Below, one piece after another: positions 35,766-44,007 of a DNA stretch of 64,000 bases (position 1 is the first letter of the stretch; each line of letters begins with the position of its first letter). This DNA comes from Bosea sp. RAC05 (GTDB lineage: Bacteria; Pseudomonadota; Alphaproteobacteria; Rhizobiales; Beijerinckiaceae): contig NZ_CP016464.1 in assembly GCF_001713455.1 (NCBI RefSeq), positions 3,892,001 to 3,956,000 on the forward strand, given 5' to 3'. The notes under the pieces were generated by a model. That model was not told where the DNA came from. It was given only the letters and a program-made list of their open reading frames with translations, and did no database searches. A program made the translations under genes and the position numbers.

Positions 35766-37069
35766 TGTCCCTGCCCGTTCTCGCCCTCATCCTGCTCGGC
35801 TTCCTCGTCGTCATTCTCGGCAGCGGCGTCTGGATTTCCGTTGGCCTCGGCCTCGTCGGCCTGCTCGCCATGGTGCTGGTCACCGACATCCCGATCGGCC
35901 AGGTGCTGGCCACCACCGTCTGGAGCAGCGCCAGCTCCTGGACGCTGGCAGCATTGCCGCTCTTCATCTGGATGGGCGAAATCCTGTTCAGGACGCGGCT
36001 GTCCGAGCAGATGTTCCAGGGCCTGTCGCCCTGGCTGCAATGGCTGCCCGGCCGGCTGATCCACACCAACATCATCGGCTGCGGCATCTTCGCCGCCGTT
36101 TCGGGCTCCTCGGCCGCCACAGTGGCGACGATCGGCAAGATCTCGCTGCCGGAGCTGAGGAAGCGCGGCTACAACGAGAAGCTGAGCCTCGGCACGCTCG
36201 CCGGCTCGGGCACGCTCGGCCTGCTGATCCCGCCCTCGATCCCGATGGTGGTCTACGCCGTCACCGCCAACGTCTCGGTGCTGCAGGTCTTCCTCGGAGG
36301 CTTCCTGCCCGGCCTGCTCGTGATGGCGCTCTATATGGGCTACGTCATCATCTGGTCGCTGCTCAACCCGGACCAGACGCCGCCGCGTGACCCGTCCCTG
36401 CCCTTCCTCCAGAAGCTGAAGCAGTCGGCCAAGCTCGCGCCCTGCCTGCTGCTGATCGCGGCGGTGTTCCTCGCGCTCGTGCTCGGCTTCGCCACGGCGA
36501 CCGAATGCGCCGCCTGGGGCGTCAGCGGAGCGCTGTTCCTGGCCTGGTGGAGCGGCACGCTGACCTGGAAGACGCTCTACGAGAGCATCATGAGCGCGAC
36601 GCGCCTGACCTGCATGATCATGCTGATCCTGGCGGGCGCGGCCTTCTGCACGGCGGCCATGGCCTATACCGGCATTCCCGCCGCGCTGGCCGAATGGGTC
36701 AAGGGCCAGGCCCTCTCGCCGCATATGCTCGTGCTGGCACTGACCGTGATGTACATCATCCTGGGCTGCCTGATCGACGGCATCTCGATGATCGTGCTGA
36801 CGGCCGTGATCGTGCTGCCCATGGTCAAGGAGGCCGGCTTCGACCTCGTCTGGTTCGGCGTCTACCTGATCATCCATGTCGAGATGGCGCAGATCACCCC
36901 GCCGGTGGGCTTCAACCTCTTCGTCCTGCAGAACATGAGCGGCAAGGACACCTGGACGGTTGCGAAGGCGGCGTTTCCGTTCTTCATTCTGCTCAACGTC
37001 GCCGTCTTCATCATCACGACCTTCCCACAGATCGTGCTCTATCTGCCCAAGCTCGCTTTCCCGGACTGA
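35765..37069 (+). CDS. TRAP transporter large permease (DctM-like)
   Basis: A 434-residue protein with about twelve transmembrane helices. Family motifs include SGSSAATVATIGKISLPEL, GTLAGSGTLGLLIPPSIPMV and GCLIDGISMIVLTAVIVLPM, with PPVGFNLFVLQNM near the C-terminus. It forms the sodium-driven transport core with DctQ. Spacing (one-base overlap upstream, 36 bases to the binding protein) supports one operon. Confidence 0.95.
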   Translation: MSLPVLALILLGFLVVILGSGVWISVGLGLVGLLAMVLVTDIPIGQVLATTVWSSASSWTLAALPLFIWMGEILFRTRLSEQMFQGLSPWLQWLPGRLIHTNIIGCGIFAAVSGSSAATVATIGKISLPELRKRGYNEKLSLGTLAGSGTLGLLIPPSIPMVVYAVTANVSVLQVFLGGFLPGLLVMALYMGYVIIWSLLNPDQTPPRDPSLPFLQKLKQSAKLAPCLLLIAAVFLALVLGFATATECAAWGVSGALFLAWWSGTLTWKTLYESIMSATRLTCMIMLILAGAAFCTAAMAYTGIPAALAEWVKGQALSPHMLVLALTVMYIILGCLIDGISMIVLTAVIVLPMVKEAGFDLVWFGVYLIIHVEMAQITPPVGFNLFVLQNMSGKDTWTVAKAAFPFFILLNVAVFIITTFPQIVLYLPKLAFPD

Positions 37070-37105
37070 CCGCAACCCACAATCAACAAGAGAGGGAATG
37101 ACACC

Positions 37106-38095
37106 ATGACCAACCGCAGGATCTTCACGGCCGCCGCCTTCGCCTTCGGCGTGAGCGCGCTCGCCTTCGCGGCGCCCGCCGCGGCGCAGACCAAGTGGAA
37201 CCTCCCGGCCGCCTATCCGGTCGACAACCCCCACAGCGAGAACCTCATCCAGTTCGGCAAGGATGTCGAAGCCGCGACCGGCGGCAAGCTGGCGATCACC
37301 GTCCATCCCGGCGCCTCGCTGTTCAAGGCGCCCGAGATCAAGCGCGCCGTCCAGAGCGGCCAGGCGCAGATGGGCGAGGTCCTGATCTCGATCCACGAAA
37401 ACGAGGATCCGATCTTCGGCATCGACGTGGTGCCCTTCCTGGCGACCTCCTTCCCGGAGGCCAAGAAGCTCTACGCCGCCTCGAAGGCCGCCGTGGAGAA
37501 GAAGCTCGACAGCCAGGGCGTCAAGCTGCTGTTCATGGTCCCCTGGGCGCCGCAGGGCGTCTACACCAAGAAGGACATCAACACGATCGACGACATGAAG
37601 GGGCTCAAGTGGCGCTCCTACAATGTCGGCACGGCACGGCTGGGCGAGCTGCTCGGCATGCAGTCGGTGACCATCCAGGCGGCCGAACTGCCGCAGGCGC
37701 TGGCGACCGGCGTCGTCAACTCCTTCATGTCCTCGGGCGGAACGGGCTATGATTCCAAGGTCTGGGAGTCGCTGACCCACTTCTACGACACCCAGGCCTG
37801 GATCCCGAAGAACGCCACCTTCGTCAACAAGGCCGCCTTCAACGGCCTCGACAAGGCGACGCAGGACGCGATTCTGAAGGCCGCTGCCACCGCCGAGGAG
37901 CGCGGCTGGAAGATGTGGGAAGAGAAGTCCGGCTGGTATCTCGACCAGCTCAAGGCCAAGGGCATGAAGGTCCAGGCGCCGAGCCCCGCGCTCGCCGCCG
38001 GCTTCAAGAAGGCCGGCGACACGCTGACCGCCGACTGGCTGAAGAAGGCCGGCGCCGACGGCCAGGCCATCGTCGACGCCTACAAGAAGATGTGA
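37106..38095 (+). CDS. TRAP substrate-binding protein (DctP-like)
   Basis: A 329-residue periplasmic binding protein with signal peptide MTNRRIFTAAAFAFGVSALA (cut after APAAAQ). TRAP features are FPEAKKLYAASKAAVEKKLD, GLKWRSYNVGTARLGELLG containing the ligand-carboxylate arginine, and ALATGVVNSFMSSGGTGYDS. The arginine fits an acidic ligand; the adjacent oxoprolinase makes pyroglutamate a reasonable guess. AGAGAGGG precedes the ATG. A pair of hairpins follows the stop. Confidence 0.93.
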   Translation: MTNRRIFTAAAFAFGVSALAFAAPAAAQTKWNLPAAYPVDNPHSENLIQFGKDVEAATGGKLAITVHPGASLFKAPEIKRAVQSGQAQMGEVLISIHENEDPIFGIDVVPFLATSFPEAKKLYAASKAAVEKKLDSQGVKLLFMVPWAPQGVYTKKDINTIDDMKGLKWRSYNVGTARLGELLGMQSVTIQAAELPQALATGVVNSFMSSGGTGYDSKVWESLTHFYDTQAWIPKNATFVNKAAFNGLDKATQDAILKAAATAEERGWKMWEEKSGWYLDQLKAKGMKVQAPSPALAAGFKKAGDTLTADWLKKAGADGQAIVDAYKKM

Positions 38096-38108
38096 CGAGC
38101 CGCGTCAA

Positions 38109-38175
38109 GGGTCGGGCCTCGCCCGACCCTCTCCCGCGAGAGTTTCTCGGGCCGGCGCTCTGGCGCCGCCCGAGA
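38109..38175. repeat. Double hairpin behind the TRAP binding-protein gene
   Basis: First hairpin GGGTCGGGC-CTC-GCCCGACCC (38109-38129); second TCTCGGG-c-CGGCGC with GCGCCG-CCCGAGA (38145-38175). The ending CCGAGAATGAC matches the repeat at 31359-31387, so this looks like another copy of the dispersed palindrome. It may attenuate read-through into the regulator. Confidence 0.6.
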
Positions 38176-38193
38176 ATGACGGGCGCTTCATCC

Positions 38194-38724
38194 ATGCCAG
38201 AATCACCGCCCCCGCCCGACGAACTCGGCCCCATCGTCTCCTCCGGCCATCTGGCCGCGGGCGCGATGCCGGCTCTGTCCGAGTTCGAGTTCGCGATGAA
38301 CATGACGGTCCACGCCTTCCAGCGCTGGATGGTGCGCTGCATGGCTGCGGCCGGGATGCCCGATCTCTCGCCGCTCGACGTGCTCGTGCTGCACAACGTC
38401 AATCACCGCGGCAAGGCCAAGCGCCTGGCCGACATCTGCCTCGTCCTCAACATCGAGGACACGCATCTCGTGAACTACGCGCTGAAAAAGCTGGAACGGC
38501 TGAAACTGCTCAAGGCCGGCCGCAAGGGCAAGGAGAAGACCGTCACGGTCACGCTCGCCGGCGAGGAGGCCTGCCGGCGCTACGCCCAGATTCGCGAGCA
38601 ACTGCTGGTGAAGTCGGTGCTCTCGACCGGGGTCGACCCGAAGCGGCTCTCCGAAATCGCCGCCGCCATGCGCTCGCTCTCGGGCCAGTACGACCAGGCC
38701 GCCCGCGCCGCCGCGAGCCTGTAG
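38194..38724 (+). CDS. MarR-like winged-helix regulator
   Basis: A 176-residue DNA-binding protein. The winged helix spans about residues 55-115: SPLDVLVLHNVNHRGKAKRL, ADICLVLNIEDTHLVNYALK and a wing HLKKLERLKLLKAGRKGKE-like strand followed by VTVTLAGEEA. The arrangement matches MarR-type predicted transcription regulators. Starts at 38176 or 38194; the latter is taken because the former overlaps the repeat. Its place behind the TRAP genes makes it the best candidate to bind the inverted repeats at 35047-35077. Confidence 0.82.
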   Translation: MPESPPPPDELGPIVSSGHLAAGAMPALSEFEFAMNMTVHAFQRWMVRCMAAAGMPDLSPLDVLVLHNVNHRGKAKRLADICLVLNIEDTHLVNYALKKLERLKLLKAGRKGKEKTVTVTLAGEEACRRYAQIREQLLVKSVLSTGVDPKRLSEIAAAMRSLSGQYDQAARAAASL

Positions 38725-39068
38725 CAACGACAGACCACGCCGCCGGGCCCGGCGCATCGCGCCACGGGCTGAAGCCTGTCCGGGACGCCGATCCTGCCGC
38801 AAAGGCAGCCCCCAAGATCACAAGAAGAATGTCGATCAGTCGCTGATGTCTGGTTGAACCAGAACTGACGGACACTCTTCATGCGGGAAAGAACGCGAAT
38901 TTATACGTTCTGATTGAGACAATTTTAAACCGACCGCGCTAGGACGGCTGCAGCAGGCGGCTGGCTGTCCTCGGACGGCGCCCGCCAAGAGCCTGCCGGC
39001 CGGCGACCCGCGGCCCCGATGGACTCAGGGTCCGCGAGGCGACCGATCGCGCGCTCGGGGGCAGGCAC
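38725..39068. other. 344-base gene-free region before the HD-GYP gene
   Basis: No coding frame with features. It includes a perfect palindrome at 38849-38863 and an A/T-rich patch (38890-38930) that could hold the promoter of the HD-GYP gene. Confidence 0.55.
38849..38863. promoter_or_regulatory. Palindrome TCTGGTT-G-AACCAGA (GntR/FadR-like)
   Basis: Perfect 7-base arms. The core TGGTTGAACCA fits the TNGTNNNACNA pattern of FadR-subfamily GntR operators. No GntR gene lies in the window. Position is 206 bases ahead of the HD-GYP start. Confidence 0.4.
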
Positions 39069-40130
39069 ATGAAGATCATGATCGTCGACGACAACCGCAC
39101 CTATCTGATGGTGTTGCGGGGCGTCGTGAACAATATCGGCGACCACCACATCTCCGTCTTCTCCAACCCGCTCGACGCGCTCGAGGCGGCGGCGAGCATC
39201 GAATTCGACCTCGTGCTGGTCGACTACCTGATGCCCGAGATGGACGGCGTCAGTTTCATCCGCGCACTGCGGCAATTGCAGAACCACCGCGACCAGCCCA
39301 TCGTCATGGTCACCACCACCGAGCAGCGCGAGACGCGGATCGCCGCCCTCGATGCGGGCGCGACCGATTTCCTGCGCAAGCCGATCGAGCCGGTGGAACT
39401 GCGCGTGCGCGTCCAGAACCTGCTCGGCCTGCGCGAGGCCCAGACGGCGATGCGCGACAAGGCGGCCTGGCTCGCCAAGGAGGTCCGCCAGGCGACGCAG
39501 GATCTGGTCGACAGCCAGCGCGACATGGCGCGGCGGCTGTCCCGGGCGATCGACTGCCGCGACGGCCACACCGGCGACCATGTCGCGCGGATGGCTGCGC
39601 TCTGCCGCATCATCGCCGAAGGGCTCGGCCTCGATGCCGAGCAGTGCGAGACCATCCACGCCGCCGCCCCGATGCATGATGTCGGCAAGATCGGCATCCC
39701 CGATTTCATCCTGCAGAAGCCGGGCCGCCTCACCAACGAGGAGATGGCGGTGATGCGCACCCATGTCTCGATCGGCGAGGCCATCCTCGCCGATGGCCGC
39801 TCGGCCCTGATGCGATGCGCCGAGCGGATCGCCAGCACCCATCACGAGCGCTGGGACGGCAAGGGTTATCCGCGCGGCCTCGCCGGAAAGGACATCCCGA
39901 TCGAGGGGCGCATCGCCGCCGTGGCGGATGTCTTCGAGGCCCTCTGCGCCAATCGCATCTACCGACCCGGCCGGCCGCCGGAAGACGCCCGCCAGTTCAT
40001 CCTCGCGGGATCCGGCCGCCATTTCGACCCGGCCTGCGTCGCCGCCTTCGAAGCCCGCTGGAACCAGATTCTCGCCCTGATCAACGCCACATCCGATCCG
40101 CTGGCACCCCCGATCGCGCTCGCCAGTTGA
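39069..40130 (+). CDS. HD-GYP response regulator (c-di-GMP phosphodiesterase)
   Basis: A 353-residue two-domain protein. Residues 1-120 are a receiver domain with MIVDDNRTYL, the phospho-acceptor Asp52 in LVLVDYLMPEMDG, and the KPIEP lysine. Residues about 160-335 are an HD-GYP domain: DGHTGDHVARMAAL, His203-Asp204 in MHDVGKIGIPD, HHERWDGKGYPRG with Gly266-Tyr267-Pro268, and AVADVFEAL. All usual metal-binding residues seem present, so it should degrade cyclic di-GMP when phosphorylated. It is the first of three co-oriented genes with a short gap (28 bases) to the next; the hybrid kinase two genes on is the likely phospho-donor. Confidence 0.93.
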   Translation: MKIMIVDDNRTYLMVLRGVVNNIGDHHISVFSNPLDALEAAASIEFDLVLVDYLMPEMDGVSFIRALRQLQNHRDQPIVMVTTTEQRETRIAALDAGATDFLRKPIEPVELRVRVQNLLGLREAQTAMRDKAAWLAKEVRQATQDLVDSQRDMARRLSRAIDCRDGHTGDHVARMAALCRIIAEGLGLDAEQCETIHAAAPMHDVGKIGIPDFILQKPGRLTNEEMAVMRTHVSIGEAILADGRSALMRCAERIASTHHERWDGKGYPRGLAGKDIPIEGRIAAVADVFEALCANRIYRPGRPPEDARQFILAGSGRHFDPACVAAFEARWNQILALINATSDPLAPPIALAS

Positions 40131-40158
40131 ACAGCCCTCATCGGCAGGAGCCGCAACC

Positions 40159-40662
40159 ATGCTGACCCGTCTCGCTCTTCTCTGCATCGCCTGGCTCGGA
40201 TTGGCCGGCTTCGCCACCGCCGCCGAGATCGCCGCGCCCAAGGGGCCGGTGATCCTCACAGTCACCGGCAAGATCGCCAACCGCAACGCGGCCGACGGCG
40301 CCACCTTCGACGCCGCGATGCTGGAGGCCCTGCCCAAGCGCACGACCACGGCGAGCACGCCCTGGTATCCGCAGAAGACGGAGTTCGAGGGGCCGCTCGG
40401 CGCGGCGCTGCTGGATCTGGTGGGCGCGAGCGGCACCGTCCTGAAGGTGACGGCCCTCAACGACTATGCCGTCGAGATCCCGCTCGCCGATCTCCGCAAA
40501 TGGCCGGTGATCCTCGCCACCAAGATCAACGGCAAGCCGATCTCGGTGCGCGAAAAGGGGCCGATCTTCGTGATCTACCCCTTCGACGAAGAGCCCTCGC
40601 TCTACAACGAGCTCTATTTCGGCCGCTCCGCCTGGCAGGTCAAGACGATCGAGGTGCGCTGA
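40159..40662 (+). CDS. Periplasmic molybdopterin-domain-like protein without cysteines
   Basis: A 167-residue protein with a signal peptide (MLTRLALLCIAWLGLAGFAT, cut after TAA) followed by a domain related to the oxidoreductase molybdopterin-binding fold: ILTVTGKIANRNAADGATFD, TPWYPQKTEFEGPLGAALLD, ALNDYAVEIPLADLRKWPVI and LYFGRSAWQVKTIEV. The mature protein has no cysteine at all, so it cannot ligate molybdenum as sulfite oxidase or YedY do. It lies 28 bases after the HD-GYP gene and 28 before the hybrid kinase, suggesting a periplasmic ligand-binding partner of the kinase. Confidence 0.8.
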   Translation: MLTRLALLCIAWLGLAGFATAAEIAAPKGPVILTVTGKIANRNAADGATFDAAMLEALPKRTTTASTPWYPQKTEFEGPLGAALLDLVGASGTVLKVTALNDYAVEIPLADLRKWPVILATKINGKPISVREKGPIFVIYPFDEEPSLYNELYFGRSAWQVKTIEVR

Positions 40663-40690
40663 AACGCGAGCTGGAGAGACACGCACGGGC

Positions 40691-42928
40691 ATGGAAAAGC
40701 GCCCCAACCCGAACCGGCTGAACAATCTCGGCATCCTGGCCCTGCTCGGGGTCAGCCTTCTGCTGGGCGTGGTCGTCATCGCGACCTTCTCCGCGCTCGG
40801 CGCCCGCCATCGGGCGACCGAGGAGAGCGTCCGCGAGGACGTCGTCTGGGCGGCCTATCAGCTCGATCGCGAGGTCAAGAAGCTCGGCGCCGTCGCGCGT
40901 GACCTGAAGGAGGGGTTCACGGCGGCACGGCGCGCCGACGTCACGCTTCGCTACGACATCCTCTACAGCCGCAGGACGGTGCTCACGAGCGACCATTACC
41001 GCAGCAAGTTCGGGCAGGATGCCGACATCATCATGCTGGCGGAGGACGCGAGCCAGCGGATCCAGCGGATCGCCCCTCTGGTCGATGCGCTGGAGCGGTC
41101 CGACCTGCAGACCGAGCGCGTGGACGCCTTGCTGGGCGAACTCGTGCCGCTGACGCAGGTCACGGAGCGGCTCCTCAACACCACCAACCTCGCGCAGTCC
41201 CGCATCCGGGTGCAGGATCGCGCCGAGCTGGCGGCGGCCTACCAGCAACTGGGCGGCGCGATGACGGCCCTGATCGCCTCGCTCGCGCTGATCGTGATGT
41301 ATCTCGGCGTCCAGCTCTACCATATCCGGATCGCCCGGCGCCGCTTCGAGAAGCTCAGTATCCAGAACGCCAAAGCGGCCAAGCGCGCCGAGGCTGGCGC
41401 CCGCGCCAAGTCGATCTTCCTGGCGACGATGAGCCACGAGATCCGCACCCCGCTGAACGGCATCATCGGCATGGTCGACATCATGCGGGAATCGGCCATG
41501 GACCCGACCCAGCGCAAAAGGCTCGGCGTCATCGGCGATTGCAGCGACACGCTGCTGGCGCTGATCGACGACATCCTCGACTACTCCAAGCTGGAATCCG
41601 GCGCGGTCGATTTCGAGATTCGGCCTTTCGATCTCGGCGAGGTCTGCTCAGCCGTCGCCAATGTGATGGGCCGGCGCGCAGAGGACAAAGGCATCACGCT
41701 GCAGGTCGAGCACCCGCCCGCCATGATCACGACGGATCCGACGCGCCTGCGCCAGCTTCTGTTCAACCTCGTCGGCAATGCCGTGAAGTTCACCGACACC
41801 GGCTGGGTCAGGCTGGTCTGCAGCCTCGAAGCCGGCAACCGGCTGCGCGTCGAGGTCGAGGACACCGGCATCGGCATCCCCGAAGCGGCGCGCGAGCGCC
41901 TGTTCCAGGACTTCAGCCAACTCGACGTCACGATCAATCGCCGCTTCGGCGGCAGCGGCCTGGGCCTGGCGATCTGCCGGCGGCTGATCGGGTCGCTCGG
42001 CGGCGAGATCGGCGTCGCCTCGCGCGAGGGGCGTGGCACGCGCTTCTGGTTTACCCTGCCGGTCGGCCCCGTCTCGGAGCCCAAGGCGAAGGCGGACCTC
42101 GCTCTGGCCGCCGCCACGCCGGACCGCTTCGCCGGCCGCGTGCTCGTCGCCGAAGACAACCCGGTCAACTTCGCCGTCGCCAGCGAAATGCTGCAGCGCC
42201 TCGGCCTCCAGGTCGATCACGCACCCGATGGCCGGATCGCCGCCCATCTGGCGGGAGCGACGACCTATGATCTCATCCTGATGGACATGCAGATGCCGCT
42301 GATGAGCGGGCTCGAAGCCACCCGCGCCATCCGGCAGCAGGGGCTGCACGATCTTCCGATCGTCGGGCTGACCGCCAATGCCTTCGCCAGCGACCGGGAG
42401 GCCTGCCTGGAAGCAGGGATGAACGACTTCGTCGCCAAGCCGATCAGCCGCGCGAAGATGACGGGCATTCTGGCGAAATGGCTGCCGCAGGGCGCACGGG
42501 CCGCCATGACGCTGCCGGCCTCGGCGCATCTCGGTCACCTCCCTGTCGACGACGGCGTCATGCTCGTCGACCAGGAAGTGCGGGCCGAGCTGGCGCGCGA
42601 GATCGGCGCCGATCTGCTCGACGAACTGACGAGCCAGTTCTGGCCCGATGCGACCCGCTCGACGGCCGAGGCGGCCAGGGCGCTGCAAGCCGGAGAACCC
42701 GACATCGCCCTGCGCGAACTGCATACGCTGAAGGGCATCGCCGGCACGCTTGGCTTCAGCGCATTCGAGGCGGACTCGAGAGCAGCCGAAGCCGCGATCC
42801 GCTCGGGCCGCGACGCCGACCTGACAGGGCTGCAGACCGCACTGCTGCGCACCATGCTGGCGCTCGGGACCCTTGATCCGGGTGAGGCGGCGACGCCAGG
42901 CGGCGAGGCGATGCGGGCGGCCGGCTGA
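40691..42928 (+). CDS. Hybrid sensor histidine kinase with REC and Hpt domains
   Basis: A 745-residue membrane kinase. TM1 (about residues 13-36) and TM2 (about 196-216) flank a helical periplasmic region of 160 residues with no recognised ligand fold. The transmitter has His249 in MSHEIRTPLNGIIGMVDIM, N box LRQLLFNLVGNAVKF, G boxes DTGIGIPEAA and GSGLGLAICRRL. A receiver domain follows with Asp532 in LILMDMQMPLMSG, then an Hpt domain with His678 in ALRELHTLKGIAGTLGF. The His-Asp-His chain needs a final receiver, and the HD-GYP protein encoded upstream has a suitable one. Confidence 0.95.
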   Translation: MEKRPNPNRLNNLGILALLGVSLLLGVVVIATFSALGARHRATEESVREDVVWAAYQLDREVKKLGAVARDLKEGFTAARRADVTLRYDILYSRRTVLTSDHYRSKFGQDADIIMLAEDASQRIQRIAPLVDALERSDLQTERVDALLGELVPLTQVTERLLNTTNLAQSRIRVQDRAELAAAYQQLGGAMTALIASLALIVMYLGVQLYHIRIARRRFEKLSIQNAKAAKRAEAGARAKSIFLATMSHEIRTPLNGIIGMVDIMRESAMDPTQRKRLGVIGDCSDTLLALIDDILDYSKLESGAVDFEIRPFDLGEVCSAVANVMGRRAEDKGITLQVEHPPAMITTDPTRLRQLLFNLVGNAVKFTDTGWVRLVCSLEAGNRLRVEVEDTGIGIPEAARERLFQDFSQLDVTINRRFGGSGLGLAICRRLIGSLGGEIGVASREGRGTRFWFTLPVGPVSEPKAKADLALAAATPDRFAGRVLVAEDNPVNFAVASEMLQRLGLQVDHAPDGRIAAHLAGATTYDLILMDMQMPLMSGLEATRAIRQQGLHDLPIVGLTANAFASDREACLEAGMNDFVAKPISRAKMTGILAKWLPQGARAAMTLPASAHLGHLPVDDGVMLVDQEVRAELAREIGADLLDELTSQFWPDATRSTAEAARALQAGEPDIALRELHTLKGIAGTLGFSAFEADSRAAEAAIRSGRDADLTGLQTALLRTMLALGTLDPGEAATPGGEAMRAAG

Positions 42929-42961
42929 GCCCGATCCCGCGCGCGCGCCGCCGAAGACCGC

Positions 42962-43531
42962 TCAGAGGGCCACGTTCTCCTGCCTCTGCGCATACTCCGC
43001 CATCAGCGGCTCATGCGCGGACCAGAAGGGCCGCGGGGCCTGCCCCAGCAGCTGGTCCTCGAGCAAGCCGAGATGCAGGTGCCAGCCGCTGGAGACCATC
43101 GCCATGCGCGACTTGGTCGCCAGCCGGCGGTGGATCAGCACGAGCCGGACCCCGTCACCCACCGGCGTCAGCTCGATCTCGACGTCGGAATCGGGATCGC
43201 CCATCCCGGCCCAGGTGAAGGCCAGCCGGTGCGGCGGTTCGTAGACCGTGACGGTGCCGCTCATCAGCGCGCCTTCGTCGTTCATCTTGCGATGGCCCTC
43301 GGGCGGCACCTCGTCGGTGATGCGGGAATGCTTGAAGACGAGGTCGATCCGGCCGCCGGCGCGGGCTTCCGTCTCGCCGCCGCAGAACCAGGTCGCGCGC
43401 TTGCCGTCCTCGACCAGATAGGCCCAGACCCGCTCGATCGGCCCCGGCAGCAGCCGCTCGAAGCGCACCGCCCCGCTCTCCAGAACCTCGCCATAGGCCT
43501 TTGTGTCGGCCTGCCGTGCCTGCGTCTGCAT
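42962..43531 (-). CDS. SRPBCC/AHSA1-family protein
   Basis: A 189-residue START-like protein of the AHSA1 family, which binds hydrophobic ligands. Signature parts are VRFERLLPGPIERVWAYLVE, RATWFCGGETEARAGGRIDL, YEPPHRLAFTWAGMG and the C-terminal helix GWHLHLGLLEDQL. The ATG at 43531 overlaps the ArsR stop by four bases, the standard ArsR-SRPBCC arrangement in which the regulator controls its partner. Ligand unknown. Confidence 0.9.
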   Translation of the reverse strand: MQTQARQADTKAYGEVLESGAVRFERLLPGPIERVWAYLVEDGKRATWFCGGETEARAGGRIDLVFKHSRITDEVPPEGHRKMNDEGALMSGTVTVYEPPHRLAFTWAGMGDPDSDVEIELTPVGDGVRLVLIHRRLATKSRMAMVSSGWHLHLGLLEDQLLGQAPRPFWSAHEPLMAEYAQRQENVAL

Positions 43532-43848
43532 CACGCCTCCTCGCCCGGATCGGGCTTTCGTAGCGCGGCCTCGAGGGCCGCCAGCCTGTCGGGCCAGAAG
43601 GCGCGCACGCGCCGGACCCATTGCTCGAAGCCGTCGATGCCGTCGGGATCCAGCGCATAGATGCGCCGCTGGCCTGCGACCGTGACCCGGACCAGCCCGG
43701 CCTCGCGCAGCGCCTTGAGATGCTGCGAGATCGCCGGTGCCGACAGCGTGAACCGCTCCCCGATCTCCCCGGCCGACAGTTCCCCCTCCGCCAGCATCTC
43801 GACGATGCGGCGGCGGGTCGGGTCGGCGAGCGCGGTGAAGGCGTCCAT
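43531..43848 (-). CDS. ArsR-family regulator
   Basis: A 105-residue winged-helix repressor beginning MDAFTALADPTRRRIVEMLAE. The DNA-recognition part is LSAGEIGERFTLSAPAISQHLKALREAGLV and the wing VTVAGQRRIYALDPDG. No metal-binding ELCVCDL motif is present, so it is of the non-metal group usually paired with AHSA1 proteins. It is divergent from the DMT transporter across an A/T-rich stretch (43855-43890) that would hold its operator. Confidence 0.93.
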   Translation of the reverse strand: MDAFTALADPTRRRIVEMLAEGELSAGEIGERFTLSAPAISQHLKALREAGLVRVTVAGQRRIYALDPDGIDGFEQWVRRVRAFWPDRLAALEAALRKPDPGEEA

Positions 43849-44007
43849 GGGCCTATAATTCCGAATTCGCTTAATTAAGTCAATACAAAAATATTGTGCG
43901 GCGCTTTGCGTCTGCCTCGCCCGCAACCACGGCGCTTGCCTGCAGCCGCATGCTCCGTCAAAGCGATGCTTTCCCGACCGATCCTCCGACACGGCAAGCC
44001 GTTCCGC

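Noticed and set aside
35696..37780. 694-residue minus-strand frame opposite the TRAP genes
   Set aside because: His/Asp/Gln-rich antisense product with no recognisable fold; the plus strand encodes DctM and DctP.
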